Shown here: piece by piece, positions 55,950-63,285 of the stretch
Position numbering within the stretch: the stretch's first letter is position 1
How the letters are laid out: every line of letters begins with the position of its first letter
Made by a program: the position numbers and the translations under genes
Notes under the pieces: generated by a model
What the model was told of the DNA's origin: nothing
The model's database searches: none
What the model saw: only the letters and a program-made list of their open reading frames with translations
Source of the DNA: Magnetospirillum sp. 15-1
Lineage (GTDB): Bacteria > Pseudomonadota > Alphaproteobacteria > Rhodospirillales > Magnetospirillaceae
DNA: 64,000 nucleotides
NCBI RefSeq assembly: GCF_900184795.1
Contig: NZ_FXXN01000023.1
Location: 143,055-207,054 of the forward strand
Reading direction: 5' to 3'

Positions 55950-56053
55950 GCCAATTTCCCCGACCGGTTTCCGCCCAACTGAAATATTACCGTCCGAACG
56001 ACGCCTGTTGGGCGGGACTCCCTCCAGGCACCCGACGTCGCCACGACCGCGCG

Positions 56054-58045
56054 TCACCCCTCGTCAAGAAAGGCGGCAGAGTGACCACGCAGGACCAGTT
56101 GCTCACGGTACCAGTCCCGATAGGCCTCGAAGCCCATACCATCAAGCATCTCCGGAGTCGCCGTCGCCGCCACCTGGAATACCGGGTCGACGTTGATGAG
56201 GTTGGGGCGCGGGCGGCCGCTGGATCGATAATCCCTCCACATCTCATCAAACAGCTCTTCCAGCCGCATTACCGTGTTGTCGGTGTCAAACAGCGTGCAG
56301 GTGTTACGATTGGCCTGCACGCGGGCCTTAAGCTCGGCGACCAGTCCCGGATTGTTGCCGATTTCCACGGCCCGGCGAAAATATTCGTCGCCCGAGGCGC
56401 ATACCATGTCCGGCATGCCGGCCGCCGTCACCAGACTGGCGCAAACACGGGCCGCAAAGGCTTTTCCCGGCAAGGTCAGAACAGGAACCCCCATCCATAG
56501 TGCGTCCGAGGTAGTGGTATGGGCACCGTAGGGCACCGTATCGAGAAACAGGTCGGCCAGCGGGTAACGCGCGAGATGCGAGACATTGTCGCGGCGCCCA
56601 CCGAAAATCAGGCGGCTTGGATCGATGCCGAAATTTTCAGCCGCCATTTGCCGGAGTCGCCCCATGGCGCTTTCAGGAGCGCTCAGAAGCCACAGGACGC
56701 TGCCGCTCACCTGGGACAGAATCGCCATCCATCGGGCGAAGACCGCAGCACTGAATTTATGCTGCCCATTGAAGCAGCAAAAAACCATACCTTGTTCGGG
56801 CAGCCCTTCCTCGGCACGGGTCGGCACCACGGGGCTGACCAGACGATGACGGTCATTCGGCTGATAGCAGGGCAAACGGGCGACCCGCTCGGAATAGAAC
56901 CGCTCGAAGCCCTTGGGAATGATGAACTCGTCACCGATAATGTAGTCATGGAACCAGCTGCCCATGGTTCCCGGATAGCCCAGCCAGTTGACCTGGAGCG
57001 GCGCCGGGCGAGCGGCGAACAGCGCTGTCCGACTATTCTGGGTGTGACCGTTGAGATCCACCAGTATCTGAATTCCGTCCTGGCGGATCAGATCGTAGGC
57101 GACTCGGTCATTCACGTGGGTTATGTCGCGCCAATGCTCGGACGCCGCCTTTATCCGAGCCTGCGTGGCATCGGGGACATTGATGCCGCAATAATAGATA
57201 AACACCTCAACCTTGTTCGGATCGTGGCGCTCCAGCAGATCGACCATCAGGTACCCGACGGCATGGTTGCGCATGTCCGAAGAAACGTAGCCGATCTTCA
57301 ACCGCGCCCCGTCTTCACGAGCCAAGGTTTCAGGGGGAGGGCCAAGGACTGGCGAGGCTCCGAACAGAGTGGATGTGTAGGTCTGGGCGACCGCCAATTG
57401 CAGGAGCGGGTCGTCACCATGACCGCACGCCGCCAGCGGGGCCATATTGGCCATGACGCGCGAGACCGGAAGGCCGGGCAATTCGACGACTGACGGCCAT
57501 TTACACTGGCGCTGACGCAGGTGTACCCAGTGCTGGATGATCTCGTGCTGGTTGGCATCGACGTCCAGGCTTTGCCGCATGACTGTTTCGGCAGCCTCAT
57601 CGGACTGGGCCTCTTCCAGTACGCGGCCGACCTGCTTCAGAGCGGAAAGCTTATGGCCGATATTATCTCGCGTTATGACCGACAGTTCGCCGGATAGCCG
57701 CAGCCAGTGCTCGACAGCCAAATTCTTGGCTCCCGCAGCCTCACAGCTGTTGCCAAGGCTGATGTAGGACGGGTAGAAGCCGGGATTGGCCTCGATCGCC
57801 CGCTGAAAGGCGGCCTGGGCACCCTGATGATCGTTGACCTGCATCAGGATAATGCCGAGGTTAAAACAGATAGCGAACAGTAACGGATCACCCGGGCAGG
57901 CCTCGATCCAAGTACGATAGAGCTGCGCCGCCAGATGATGCTCGCCCGCGTCAGCCAGTTCGGCTGCGGCGGTCATCGCGTCGGGCACGCTGAGACCACC
58001 TTTGGCGGCCTTGCGAAGGTAATCGGCAAACAATTGCGCGATCAT
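56054..58045 (-). CDS. OGT/SPINDLY-like TPR glycosyltransferase (GT41)
   Basis: 663 aa. TPR helices (~30-160: ICFNLGIILMQVNDHQGAQA, YPSYISLGNSCEAAGAKNLA) precede a GT41 domain from ~250: LKIGYVSSDMRNHAVGYLM, ILVDLNGHTQNSRTALFAAR, VNWLGYPGTMGSWFHDYIIG, FCCFNGQHKFSAAVFARWM and the donor site YGAHTTTSDALWMGVPVLTL. GT41 enzymes transfer GlcNAc or fucose to Ser/Thr of proteins, so flagellin or another surface protein is a plausible target. ATG at 58045 has GGAGA five bases upstream. Confidence 0.87.
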   Translation of the reverse strand: MIAQLFADYLRKAAKGGLSVPDAMTAAAELADAGEHHLAAQLYRTWIEACPGDPLLFAICFNLGIILMQVNDHQGAQAAFQRAIEANPGFYPSYISLGNSCEAAGAKNLAVEHWLRLSGELSVITRDNIGHKLSALKQVGRVLEEAQSDEAAETVMRQSLDVDANQHEIIQHWVHLRQRQCKWPSVVELPGLPVSRVMANMAPLAACGHGDDPLLQLAVAQTYTSTLFGASPVLGPPPETLAREDGARLKIGYVSSDMRNHAVGYLMVDLLERHDPNKVEVFIYYCGINVPDATQARIKAASEHWRDITHVNDRVAYDLIRQDGIQILVDLNGHTQNSRTALFAARPAPLQVNWLGYPGTMGSWFHDYIIGDEFIIPKGFERFYSERVARLPCYQPNDRHRLVSPVVPTRAEEGLPEQGMVFCCFNGQHKFSAAVFARWMAILSQVSGSVLWLLSAPESAMGRLRQMAAENFGIDPSRLIFGGRRDNVSHLARYPLADLFLDTVPYGAHTTTSDALWMGVPVLTLPGKAFAARVCASLVTAAGMPDMVCASGDEYFRRAVEIGNNPGLVAELKARVQANRNTCTLFDTDNTVMRLEELFDEMWRDYRSSGRPRPNLINVDPVFQVAATATPEMLDGMGFEAYRDWYREQLVLRGHSAAFLDEG

Positions 58046-58058
58046 CAAATTCTCCGAA

Positions 58059-59228
58059 TTATCGAGCTAACACGTCGCGAAGAACACCAATCTGCTTGTG
58101 CCAGCTCCATGCCGCCATAGCTTCCGCAGCCAACCGCCCCCGGTAGAGCGCCTCGGAACGGTCGGTATAGACGCGATCGAGCATCTCAACGATTTCCTCG
58201 ACATCGCTTTCGCCCCAATCCTGGGTGCCGCAATAGCTCGGAGCGACTTGACCTTGACGGGTCAACGCCAATGGCGCACCGGTTTCGATCAGATCCAGAT
58301 GCCCGGTATTGGCCGATACGATGGAGGGAATGCCACAGGCCAGGCATTCCATGGCCACCAGATTGGTGCCGCCCTCGCATCGGCTGGGAAACACACCGAC
58401 ATCCATTTCACGTAATGTCGTCGCCATCTGGTGGTTCGGTATGCTGCCCAGGTCGATGATCTGGTCGGCCGATAGGCCGTTATCCACTGCCCATTGAGTG
58501 ACGTTCACCTTGCCCTGGCCGTCCAGCGGCACGGGGGCGGTCTTCGGATTGCAGTTGAACGTCTGGACCAATTGCGGCCAGGGTGAATGCCAGGCGGTGA
58601 CAAGAATGGCGTCCGGGCGGCGCTGGGCAAAGGCCTTGAACGCCAGAAGGACTAAGTCCTGCCCCTTGCGATGCTCCAACTTGCCACCGCTGAAGACCGC
58701 GAACCGCCCCTCCAGGAAACCTGCCCGGGGCGCCGGATGAAAAATGGCCGGATCGATACCTTGAATCACAGTGGCGACCCTGGAGATACCCCGCTCGCGC
58801 AGCAATTTCCCATTCCAGGTGGAGCCGACGATACACAGATCATAAGGGGCCACCTTGTCTGTCGCGTCCGGCAGATCTGTATTCTCGACAAAGGCGACGC
58901 CGCATGTCAGACGCCCGACAATCCGCTGTCCCTGGGGTGGCCCCGCCAACTGGTTGCCCAGCCCATGCAACGCGATGCCGTCCACCAGGAAATCCTGATT
59001 GGGCCTCGCATCACGCCGCGCCTTGAGACGAACCGAACCGGCCAAGCTTTCTGCCAATGCCCTATAATGAAGCGGCCCGAGCCCCATAATTCCGTCCAAA
59101 TCCAGCTGGCCGGCGCACGAGGCGGGGCCACCGGCTACCTTCGGCCAGTGCAGCATCAAATTGAGGCCATAAACGCCCCAGCCGAACGAGGGCGAGACAC
59201 CCCAATCAAAAGCGAGGAAAGAGGTCAT
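58059..59228 (-). CDS. Glycosyltransferase family 4 protein
   Basis: 389 aa GT-B enzyme. N-terminus SFGWGVYGLNLMLHWPKVAG; donor-binding FAVFSGGKLEHRKGQDLVLL and VFPSRCEGGTNLVAMECLAC with the E-x7-E motif. C-terminal helix ALYRGRLAAEAMAAWSWHKQ. GAGGGTGAAG precedes the ATG. It lies 4 bp after the TPR-glycosyltransferase and 13 bp before the OGT-like gene, so it is part of one operon. Confidence 0.87.
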   Translation of the reverse strand: MTSFLAFDWGVSPSFGWGVYGLNLMLHWPKVAGGPASCAGQLDLDGIMGLGPLHYRALAESLAGSVRLKARRDARPNQDFLVDGIALHGLGNQLAGPPQGQRIVGRLTCGVAFVENTDLPDATDKVAPYDLCIVGSTWNGKLLRERGISRVATVIQGIDPAIFHPAPRAGFLEGRFAVFSGGKLEHRKGQDLVLLAFKAFAQRRPDAILVTAWHSPWPQLVQTFNCNPKTAPVPLDGQGKVNVTQWAVDNGLSADQIIDLGSIPNHQMATTLREMDVGVFPSRCEGGTNLVAMECLACGIPSIVSANTGHLDLIETGAPLALTRQGQVAPSYCGTQDWGESDVEEIVEMLDRVYTDRSEALYRGRLAAEAMAAWSWHKQIGVLRDVLAR

Positions 59229-59232
59229 GGCT

Positions 59233-60951
59233 TCACCCTCTCAGGTTCGCCAACGGACCCACGGCCGCACCGGCTCCCGTCCCCGACAACTGCGTGGGCA
59301 TCCCTTGCCCCACTCCTCTCTGGGCGGCCAGGCTGGCCAGATCCGAAGCGATACGCGCGAACACGCTTCCCCAGTCGCCTATCTGCGGCTGGCGATAAAG
59401 GCGCATGGTGGGATACCAATGCGACCGATCGCCACTGAGCAGCCAGCGCCAATCTGGAATCCGCTTGGTCGGCATCCAGACTGGCTTCCCAAATGTCCCG
59501 GCGAGATGAGCGATGGCGGTATCGGACGAGATAACGAGATCCAAATTCGCCATTACGCCCAAGGTATCGCGGAACGCCTGGGGACCAGCATCGAAGTCAG
59601 GCCCCAAGGTTTCGACCACCATTCCCGCCGGCAGCGTGGCCAATTGCTCCTGGCCGTGGTTGATCTGCAGGCTGATAAGGCGAACGCCTTCAATGTTGGC
59701 CAGCGGCTCGAAAGCCGATAGCGGCGGCGAGCGTCCCAGATCCGTCGCGGTTCCAGGACGCCCCTGCCATATGATCCCGACGCGAAGGCCATGTTGCCCC
59801 AATCGATTCCGCCAGTGCTCCACCAATTCCGGCTCGGCCTCCAGATATGGCGTGGGGGCCGGTACGTTCGCCAGGTTGGTTCCGAACACCCGGGGCAGGC
59901 TGAGCAATGGGGAATGAACGTCGAATGGCGGGAATTTCTCATCCAGGCCAATGACCGTGACGTCCTTCAGGAGGCGGCAAACATACTTGAGGGCCGGCTG
60001 GACCGCCAAGATCACCCTTGCCCCCAACCGCTGGAGCAGCGGGATATAGCGGATGAATTGGATCGTATCGCCGAACCCTTGCTCGGCATAGACCATGATG
60101 GTGCGGCCAGCAATGGCCTCGCCCAGCCACCGCGGCTGGGAAAATTCCCCATGAGCGTTTTTCAGCCACGAGTATTCGTCAATCTGCCACCGCCATTCAT
60201 ACTCTTCCCATCCCTCCGCCAGTTGGCCAGCCAAAAGATATGTCTGTCCAAGGGCATAATGAGCAAATGCCAGATTGGGACTAATGGCGATGGACCGGCG
60301 AAACATTTCCTTGGCCTCTTCCAACCGGCCCAGTTCACGCAATGCGTAGCCCAGAGTGTAATGAGCGTTGGCGTTGTTGGCATTAAGGGCGATTCCCTTA
60401 CGGCACGCCTCGATCGCCTCGTCGTACCGGTGCAACAGGTTGAGGCTTCCGCCGAGACAGAAGTAACTGTTGGGATTGTCGGGAGCCAGCTTCACGGCCT
60501 GCCGTCCGTGGAATTCGCCCTCCGCCGCTCGCATCAACCTTGTCATGATGCAGGAGAGATTGATGTGGGCCATCGCGAAGTTGGGATCGAGCGCAAGGGC
60601 CTTCCTGCACGCTTCGGCACCCGATTCGGGCTGCCCCAAATCCAATTGCGCCGCGCCGAGATTTGCCCAGGATTGCGTGTGTTTGGGATGCCTGCGCAGC
60701 AGATCCGTATAGATTGGCACAGCATCCGCAAGCCGCCCCTGAAGCTGCAATGCAACGGCAAGGTTATATGTAGCCTCAAAATCATCCGAAGAAGCATGCA
60801 ATAATCCACGACATATAACCTCAGCCTCTCTATTGAGGTTATTATCAGTTAGAATAGATGTGTATTCTAATAATTTTTGGCGGAGCTGGACGCTATTGCT
60901 GACGCTTCCGACCGCCCCCGCGGCACCAGCTCTCCGTTGCTTTCTATTCAT
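59233..60951 (-). CDS. TPR-glycosyltransferase, paralogue of the gene at 53682-55199
   Basis: 572 aa with a longer TPR array (~35-290: SWANLGAAQLDLGQPESGAE, AHYTLGYALRELGRLEEAKE, AFAHYALGQTYLLAGQLAEG) joined by GWEEYEWRWQIDEYSW to a GT9-like domain (IMVYAEQGFGDTIQFIRYIP, LRVGIIWQGRPGTATDLGRS, LVISSDTAIAHLAGTFGKPV). The ATG at 60951 gives MNRKQRR, matching the paralogue; ATG 60963 is an alternative. First gene of the five-gene block; the promoter is presumably in the AT-rich stretch upstream. Confidence 0.83.
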   Translation of the reverse strand: MNRKQRRAGAAGAVGSVSNSVQLRQKLLEYTSILTDNNLNREAEVICRGLLHASSDDFEATYNLAVALQLQGRLADAVPIYTDLLRRHPKHTQSWANLGAAQLDLGQPESGAEACRKALALDPNFAMAHINLSCIMTRLMRAAEGEFHGRQAVKLAPDNPNSYFCLGGSLNLLHRYDEAIEACRKGIALNANNANAHYTLGYALRELGRLEEAKEMFRRSIAISPNLAFAHYALGQTYLLAGQLAEGWEEYEWRWQIDEYSWLKNAHGEFSQPRWLGEAIAGRTIMVYAEQGFGDTIQFIRYIPLLQRLGARVILAVQPALKYVCRLLKDVTVIGLDEKFPPFDVHSPLLSLPRVFGTNLANVPAPTPYLEAEPELVEHWRNRLGQHGLRVGIIWQGRPGTATDLGRSPPLSAFEPLANIEGVRLISLQINHGQEQLATLPAGMVVETLGPDFDAGPQAFRDTLGVMANLDLVISSDTAIAHLAGTFGKPVWMPTKRIPDWRWLLSGDRSHWYPTMRLYRQPQIGDWGSVFARIASDLASLAAQRGVGQGMPTQLSGTGAGAAVGPLANLRG

Positions 60952-61194
60952 GGCCCCACTCATCGGAATGAAAAACATCAACATGCATCACATGGAATGC
61001 GAGACTGTTATGCAAGTAACGATAACATTCGTCAGCACATCAGCACAACATCGAGAATTGTCTGGAAATTGATTAGGCTAGACACACTCCACACTGCACT
61101 CCATCTGATACGGATTACCTCCGGACACGCCCCAAGCCCATCGCGGGCCGAGCCAAAGTGGCCTGCTGCCGGTTCGGTGGATAGAATGTTTAGC
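60952..61194. other. AT-richer non-coding stretch upstream of the glycosylation genes
   Basis: No gene is recognisable. It probably contains the promoter for the minus-strand block and possibly the degraded end of the IS element whose tail follows. Confidence 0.4.
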
Positions 61195-61305
61195 TTATGA
61201 CGCCTTCATTTCGTACTCCATGGGACGAGATACCCCAGGATGGAATGCCGCCGTCTGGCGGTTATAGAAGCGCTCGATGTAGTCGAAGACATCGGCCTTG
61301 GCGTG
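61195..61305 (-). pseudogene. IS3-family transposase OrfB, C-terminal remnant
   Basis: The minus strand reads [17 protein letters not shown], the conserved end of IS3-family OrfB. The family's RRHSILGYL then appears in a shifted frame, and the original frame resumes with PMEYEMKAS and a stop. Two compensating one-base indels explain this. Only about 37 codons remain; the rest of the element is absent. Confidence 0.8.
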
Positions 61306-61404
61306 AACAAGGCCAATGACCAGCCGACCGCCGACCTGCTGACCCGGCGTCTGGAAGTTCACGAAAAGACCGCATGGATGCTGCGCAACCTGCTGGAGGA
61401 ATGA
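61304..61404 (+). pseudogene. Dps C-terminal remnant
   Basis: The plus strand reads [20 protein letters not shown] and then [12 protein letters not shown] with a stop at 61402-61404, the typical last helix of the Dps ferritin-like family. It begins exactly where the IS3 OrfB remnant ends, with no Dps start. It records loss of a dps gene through IS insertion and deletion. Confidence 0.75.
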
Positions 61405-61459
61405 TCAGCGGGAGGGCCTTGACGCCCCTACTCAAGTAGCCTATGAAATACGCGATTAC

Positions 61460-61474
61460 TGAGAATAATTCGCA
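61460..61474. promoter_or_regulatory. Fur-box-like operator TGAGAATAATTCGCA
   Basis: A 7-1-7 dyad (TGAGAAT-A-ATTCGCA, six of seven arm pairs) matching 12 of 14 arm positions of the Fur pattern TGATAAT-N-ATTATCA. It ends 45 bp before the first gene of the P-type ATPase operon, a normal operator position. Confidence 0.55.
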
Positions 61475-61519
61475 TCATCAATAACGCCTGCGACCCAATC
61501 AGACGAGGAGAACACCGGC

Positions 61520-61972
61520 ATGAGCGGAACGGGCATTGTCTCGCATGTGCCGGGACGCCTGAGGGTACGCCATCCCGATTTGCGCCCGCCGGGCCGCAAC
61601 GCCGAGGTGGCGGCACTGCTGGCCGGCTGGGACGGCGTGACGGCGACCGAGGGCAAGCCGGCCTGCGGCAGCATCGTGCTGCGCTACGACCCCGCCCGGA
61701 TCTCACCCGCCGAGATCGAAGCGACGGTCGCCGCCCTGTTCGCCGTCGGCCAAGCCGTTGAGGAAGCCCACCTTCCGCCCTCCCCCTTTCCCGAAGGGGG
61801 GCTGTCCCTGTGGAGCCTCAATCGCCCGGCCAAGATCGGTATGCTGACCGCCCTGGGGGGAACGCTGGTTGCCCTGTCGGTGGGCAAGAAGCTGCATGCG
61901 GTGTTCGGCGCCCTGCATGTCGCCTTCCTGCTGGTTCACCTCGCCAACCACCGCAAGAAGATATTACAGTAA
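61520..61972 (+). CDS. HMA-like domain protein with membrane segment, no CxxC
   Basis: 150 aa. Residues ~5-75 look like a heavy-metal-associated (HMA) ferredoxin fold: IVSHVPGRLRVRHPDLRP and GSIVLRYDPARISPAEIEAT. The CxxC metal site is missing. Residues ~108-140 form a membrane segment (IGMLTALGGTLVALSVGKKL, VFGALHVAFLLVHLANH). GAGGAG precedes the ATG by nine bases. First gene of the ATPase operon, behind a Fur-like box. Confidence 0.75.
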   Translation: MSGTGIVSHVPGRLRVRHPDLRPPGRNAEVAALLAGWDGVTATEGKPACGSIVLRYDPARISPAEIEATVAALFAVGQAVEEAHLPPSPFPEGGLSLWSLNRPAKIGMLTALGGTLVALSVGKKLHAVFGALHVAFLLVHLANHRKKILQ

Positions 61973-62005
61973 CATTACGCCTTGTCGGCGAGTGGGGACC
62001 TTGCA

Positions 62006-62308
62006 TTGAACACCATCGAAGACCTTTGGCGTTTCGCCCGAAAGACGCGGATTGCCCATCATATTCCCGGCAGGGTCCGTCTCAAGCTGGAGGGCAAGGC
62101 CGGCGACGCCGTGGCCGAGGTGCGGCGCTTCATCGATGCCGCCTCCGAGGTTTCGGGAATCCGCTCGGTCAACGTCAACCTCTTGGCCCGTTCCTGCGTG
62201 GTGGAGTACGACACCACCCTCATCGCCCCCTCCGCCTGGCAGGATATCGTCGACGGAACGCGATCCCCCCATGCGGAACGGTTGCTGCGGTCCCTGGCCC
62301 GCACCTGA
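62006..62308 (+). CDS. Stand-alone HMA-like protein, no CxxC
   Basis: 100 aa soluble protein: TRIAHHIPGRVRLKLEGKAG, ASEVSGIRSVNVNLLARSCV and VEYDTTLIAPSAWQDIV make one HMA fold. The (I/V)PGR-V/L-R motif is shared with the first gene and, as LSGRVRLR, with the ATPase. It has one cysteine and no CxxC. TTG at 62006 is the likely start, seven bases after GGGGA. It may be a partner domain for the ATPase. Confidence 0.72.
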   Translation: MNTIEDLWRFARKTRIAHHIPGRVRLKLEGKAGDAVAEVRRFIDAASEVSGIRSVNVNLLARSCVVEYDTTLIAPSAWQDIVDGTRSPHAERLLRSLART

Positions 62309-62331
62309 TCCTCCAATTGAAAGGCAACGCC

Positions 62332-62667
62332 ATGCATCCTCTGCTTACCTTCGCCTCGGGACTGGTTGCCGGCATCGTCGGCGTCAAACTGCTGAAGAAG
62401 GCCACGCCCCCGGCTGCCGCCCAGTTGGACGACATTGGCGGCAAGGCTCGCCAGGGTCTGGCCCAGGCCCAGAGCAGCCTGCGCGACGCGACCGTGTCAG
62501 GCCTCTCCGCCATCGAGAAGTCCTCGGCCAGTCTGCGGGCCAAGCTGACCCCCGCCGCCGCCGAACCCGTCAAGGCGGCGAAGGCGGCCAAACCCGCCCG
62601 TGCCCGCAAGGCTCCGGTCCGCAAGGTCAAGGCCGCCCCGGCGGCCGATGGCGGAACCACCCCGTGA
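62332..62667 (+). CDS. Small membrane-anchored Ala/Lys-rich protein
   Basis: 111 aa. The N-terminus is one short membrane segment with glycine spacing (LTFASGLVAGIVGVKLLKKA). A soluble amphipathic helix follows (KARQGLAQAQSSLRDATVSG), then a very basic Lys/Ala/Pro tail (AAKAAKPARARKAPVRKVKA). The layout recalls PacL-type ATPase-associated proteins of mycobacteria, but no metal-binding tail is seen. Its stop overlaps the next start as GTGA. Confidence 0.65.
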   Translation: MHPLLTFASGLVAGIVGVKLLKKATPPAAAQLDDIGGKARQGLAQAQSSLRDATVSGLSAIEKSSASLRAKLTPAAAEPVKAAKAAKPARARKAPVRKVKAAPAADGGTTP

Positions 62668-62993
62668 AGCGCAAACGGCGCGACGGCAAGGCGGCCGCCG
62701 CTTCCACCACCGAGGTCTTCGTGCGCGGCTTCATCGCCACGGCGCTGCTGTCGGCCCTGCAGGACCGTGCCGCCGGAAGTGCCTCGCCGCCCTGGCGGAG
62801 GATCCTCCGCCACGGCCTCCAGGGCGGCGCGGCCCTGGCGGCCGGCACCAAGGCGGCCGAGGCCATCGGACGCCGCGACTACCGCACCGGCACGGCGGCC
62901 GTGATCGCCGGCGCCACCGTCATCGTGGCGGCCGAGACCGCATTGCAGATCCCCCACACCCAGGAGAATCCCCTTGGCCAAGAAGAAGCGTAA
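62664..62993 (+). CDS. Small hydrophobic protein of the ATPase operon
   Basis: 109 aa. A basic start (VKRKRRDGKAAAASTTEVF, GTG start) is followed by FVRGFIATALLSALQD, a Gly/Ala-rich segment (LQGGAALAAGTKAAEAIG) and a strongly hydrophobic segment (GTAAVIAGATVIVAAETAL). The Gly/Ala zipper-like helices suggest membrane packing. No family recognised. It overlaps the genes on both sides. Confidence 0.65.
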   Translation: MKRKRRDGKAAAASTTEVFVRGFIATALLSALQDRAAGSASPPWRRILRHGLQGGAALAAGTKAAEAIGRRDYRTGTAAVIAGATVIVAAETALQIPHTQENPLGQEEA

Positions 62994-63285
62994 GAAGGCG
63001 AAGAACGGCAAGCATGACGGCACCTGGAACGCCGCCCAGGCCCCGCAGGGCCAGGGGGGTATGCTGGGGGGCCTGACCCGCCTGCTGCCCGGCCAGCCGT
63101 CCGAGCAGTTCCTGGTGGGCGCCCTGATCGGCGCCGCCGCCACCTATGTCCTGGCCGACGAGGCGTTGCGCGGCAAGCTGATCCGCTCGGGCCTCAAGCT
63201 CTATTCCGAACTGGCGGGAGGCTTGGCCGAGATGAAGGAACAGGCCGCCGATATCCAGGCGGAACTGGCGGCCGAGCAAGGCTGA
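62974..63285 (+). CDS. Small Lys-rich protein with one membrane segment
   Basis: 103 aa. TTG start at 62974, eight bases after AGGAG, overlapping the previous gene by 20 bases. A highly basic N-terminus (MAKKKRKKAKNGKHDG) and a Gly/Gln linker lead to a membrane segment (SEQFLVGALIGAAATYVLAD) and an amphipathic helix (LAEMKEQAADIQAELAAEQG). The layout is like YtxH-type membrane proteins. Its stop overlaps the ATPase start (TGATG). Confidence 0.65.
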   Translation: MAKKKRKKAKNGKHDGTWNAAQAPQGQGGMLGGLTRLLPGQPSEQFLVGALIGAAATYVLADEALRGKLIRSGLKLYSELAGGLAEMKEQAADIQAELAAEQG

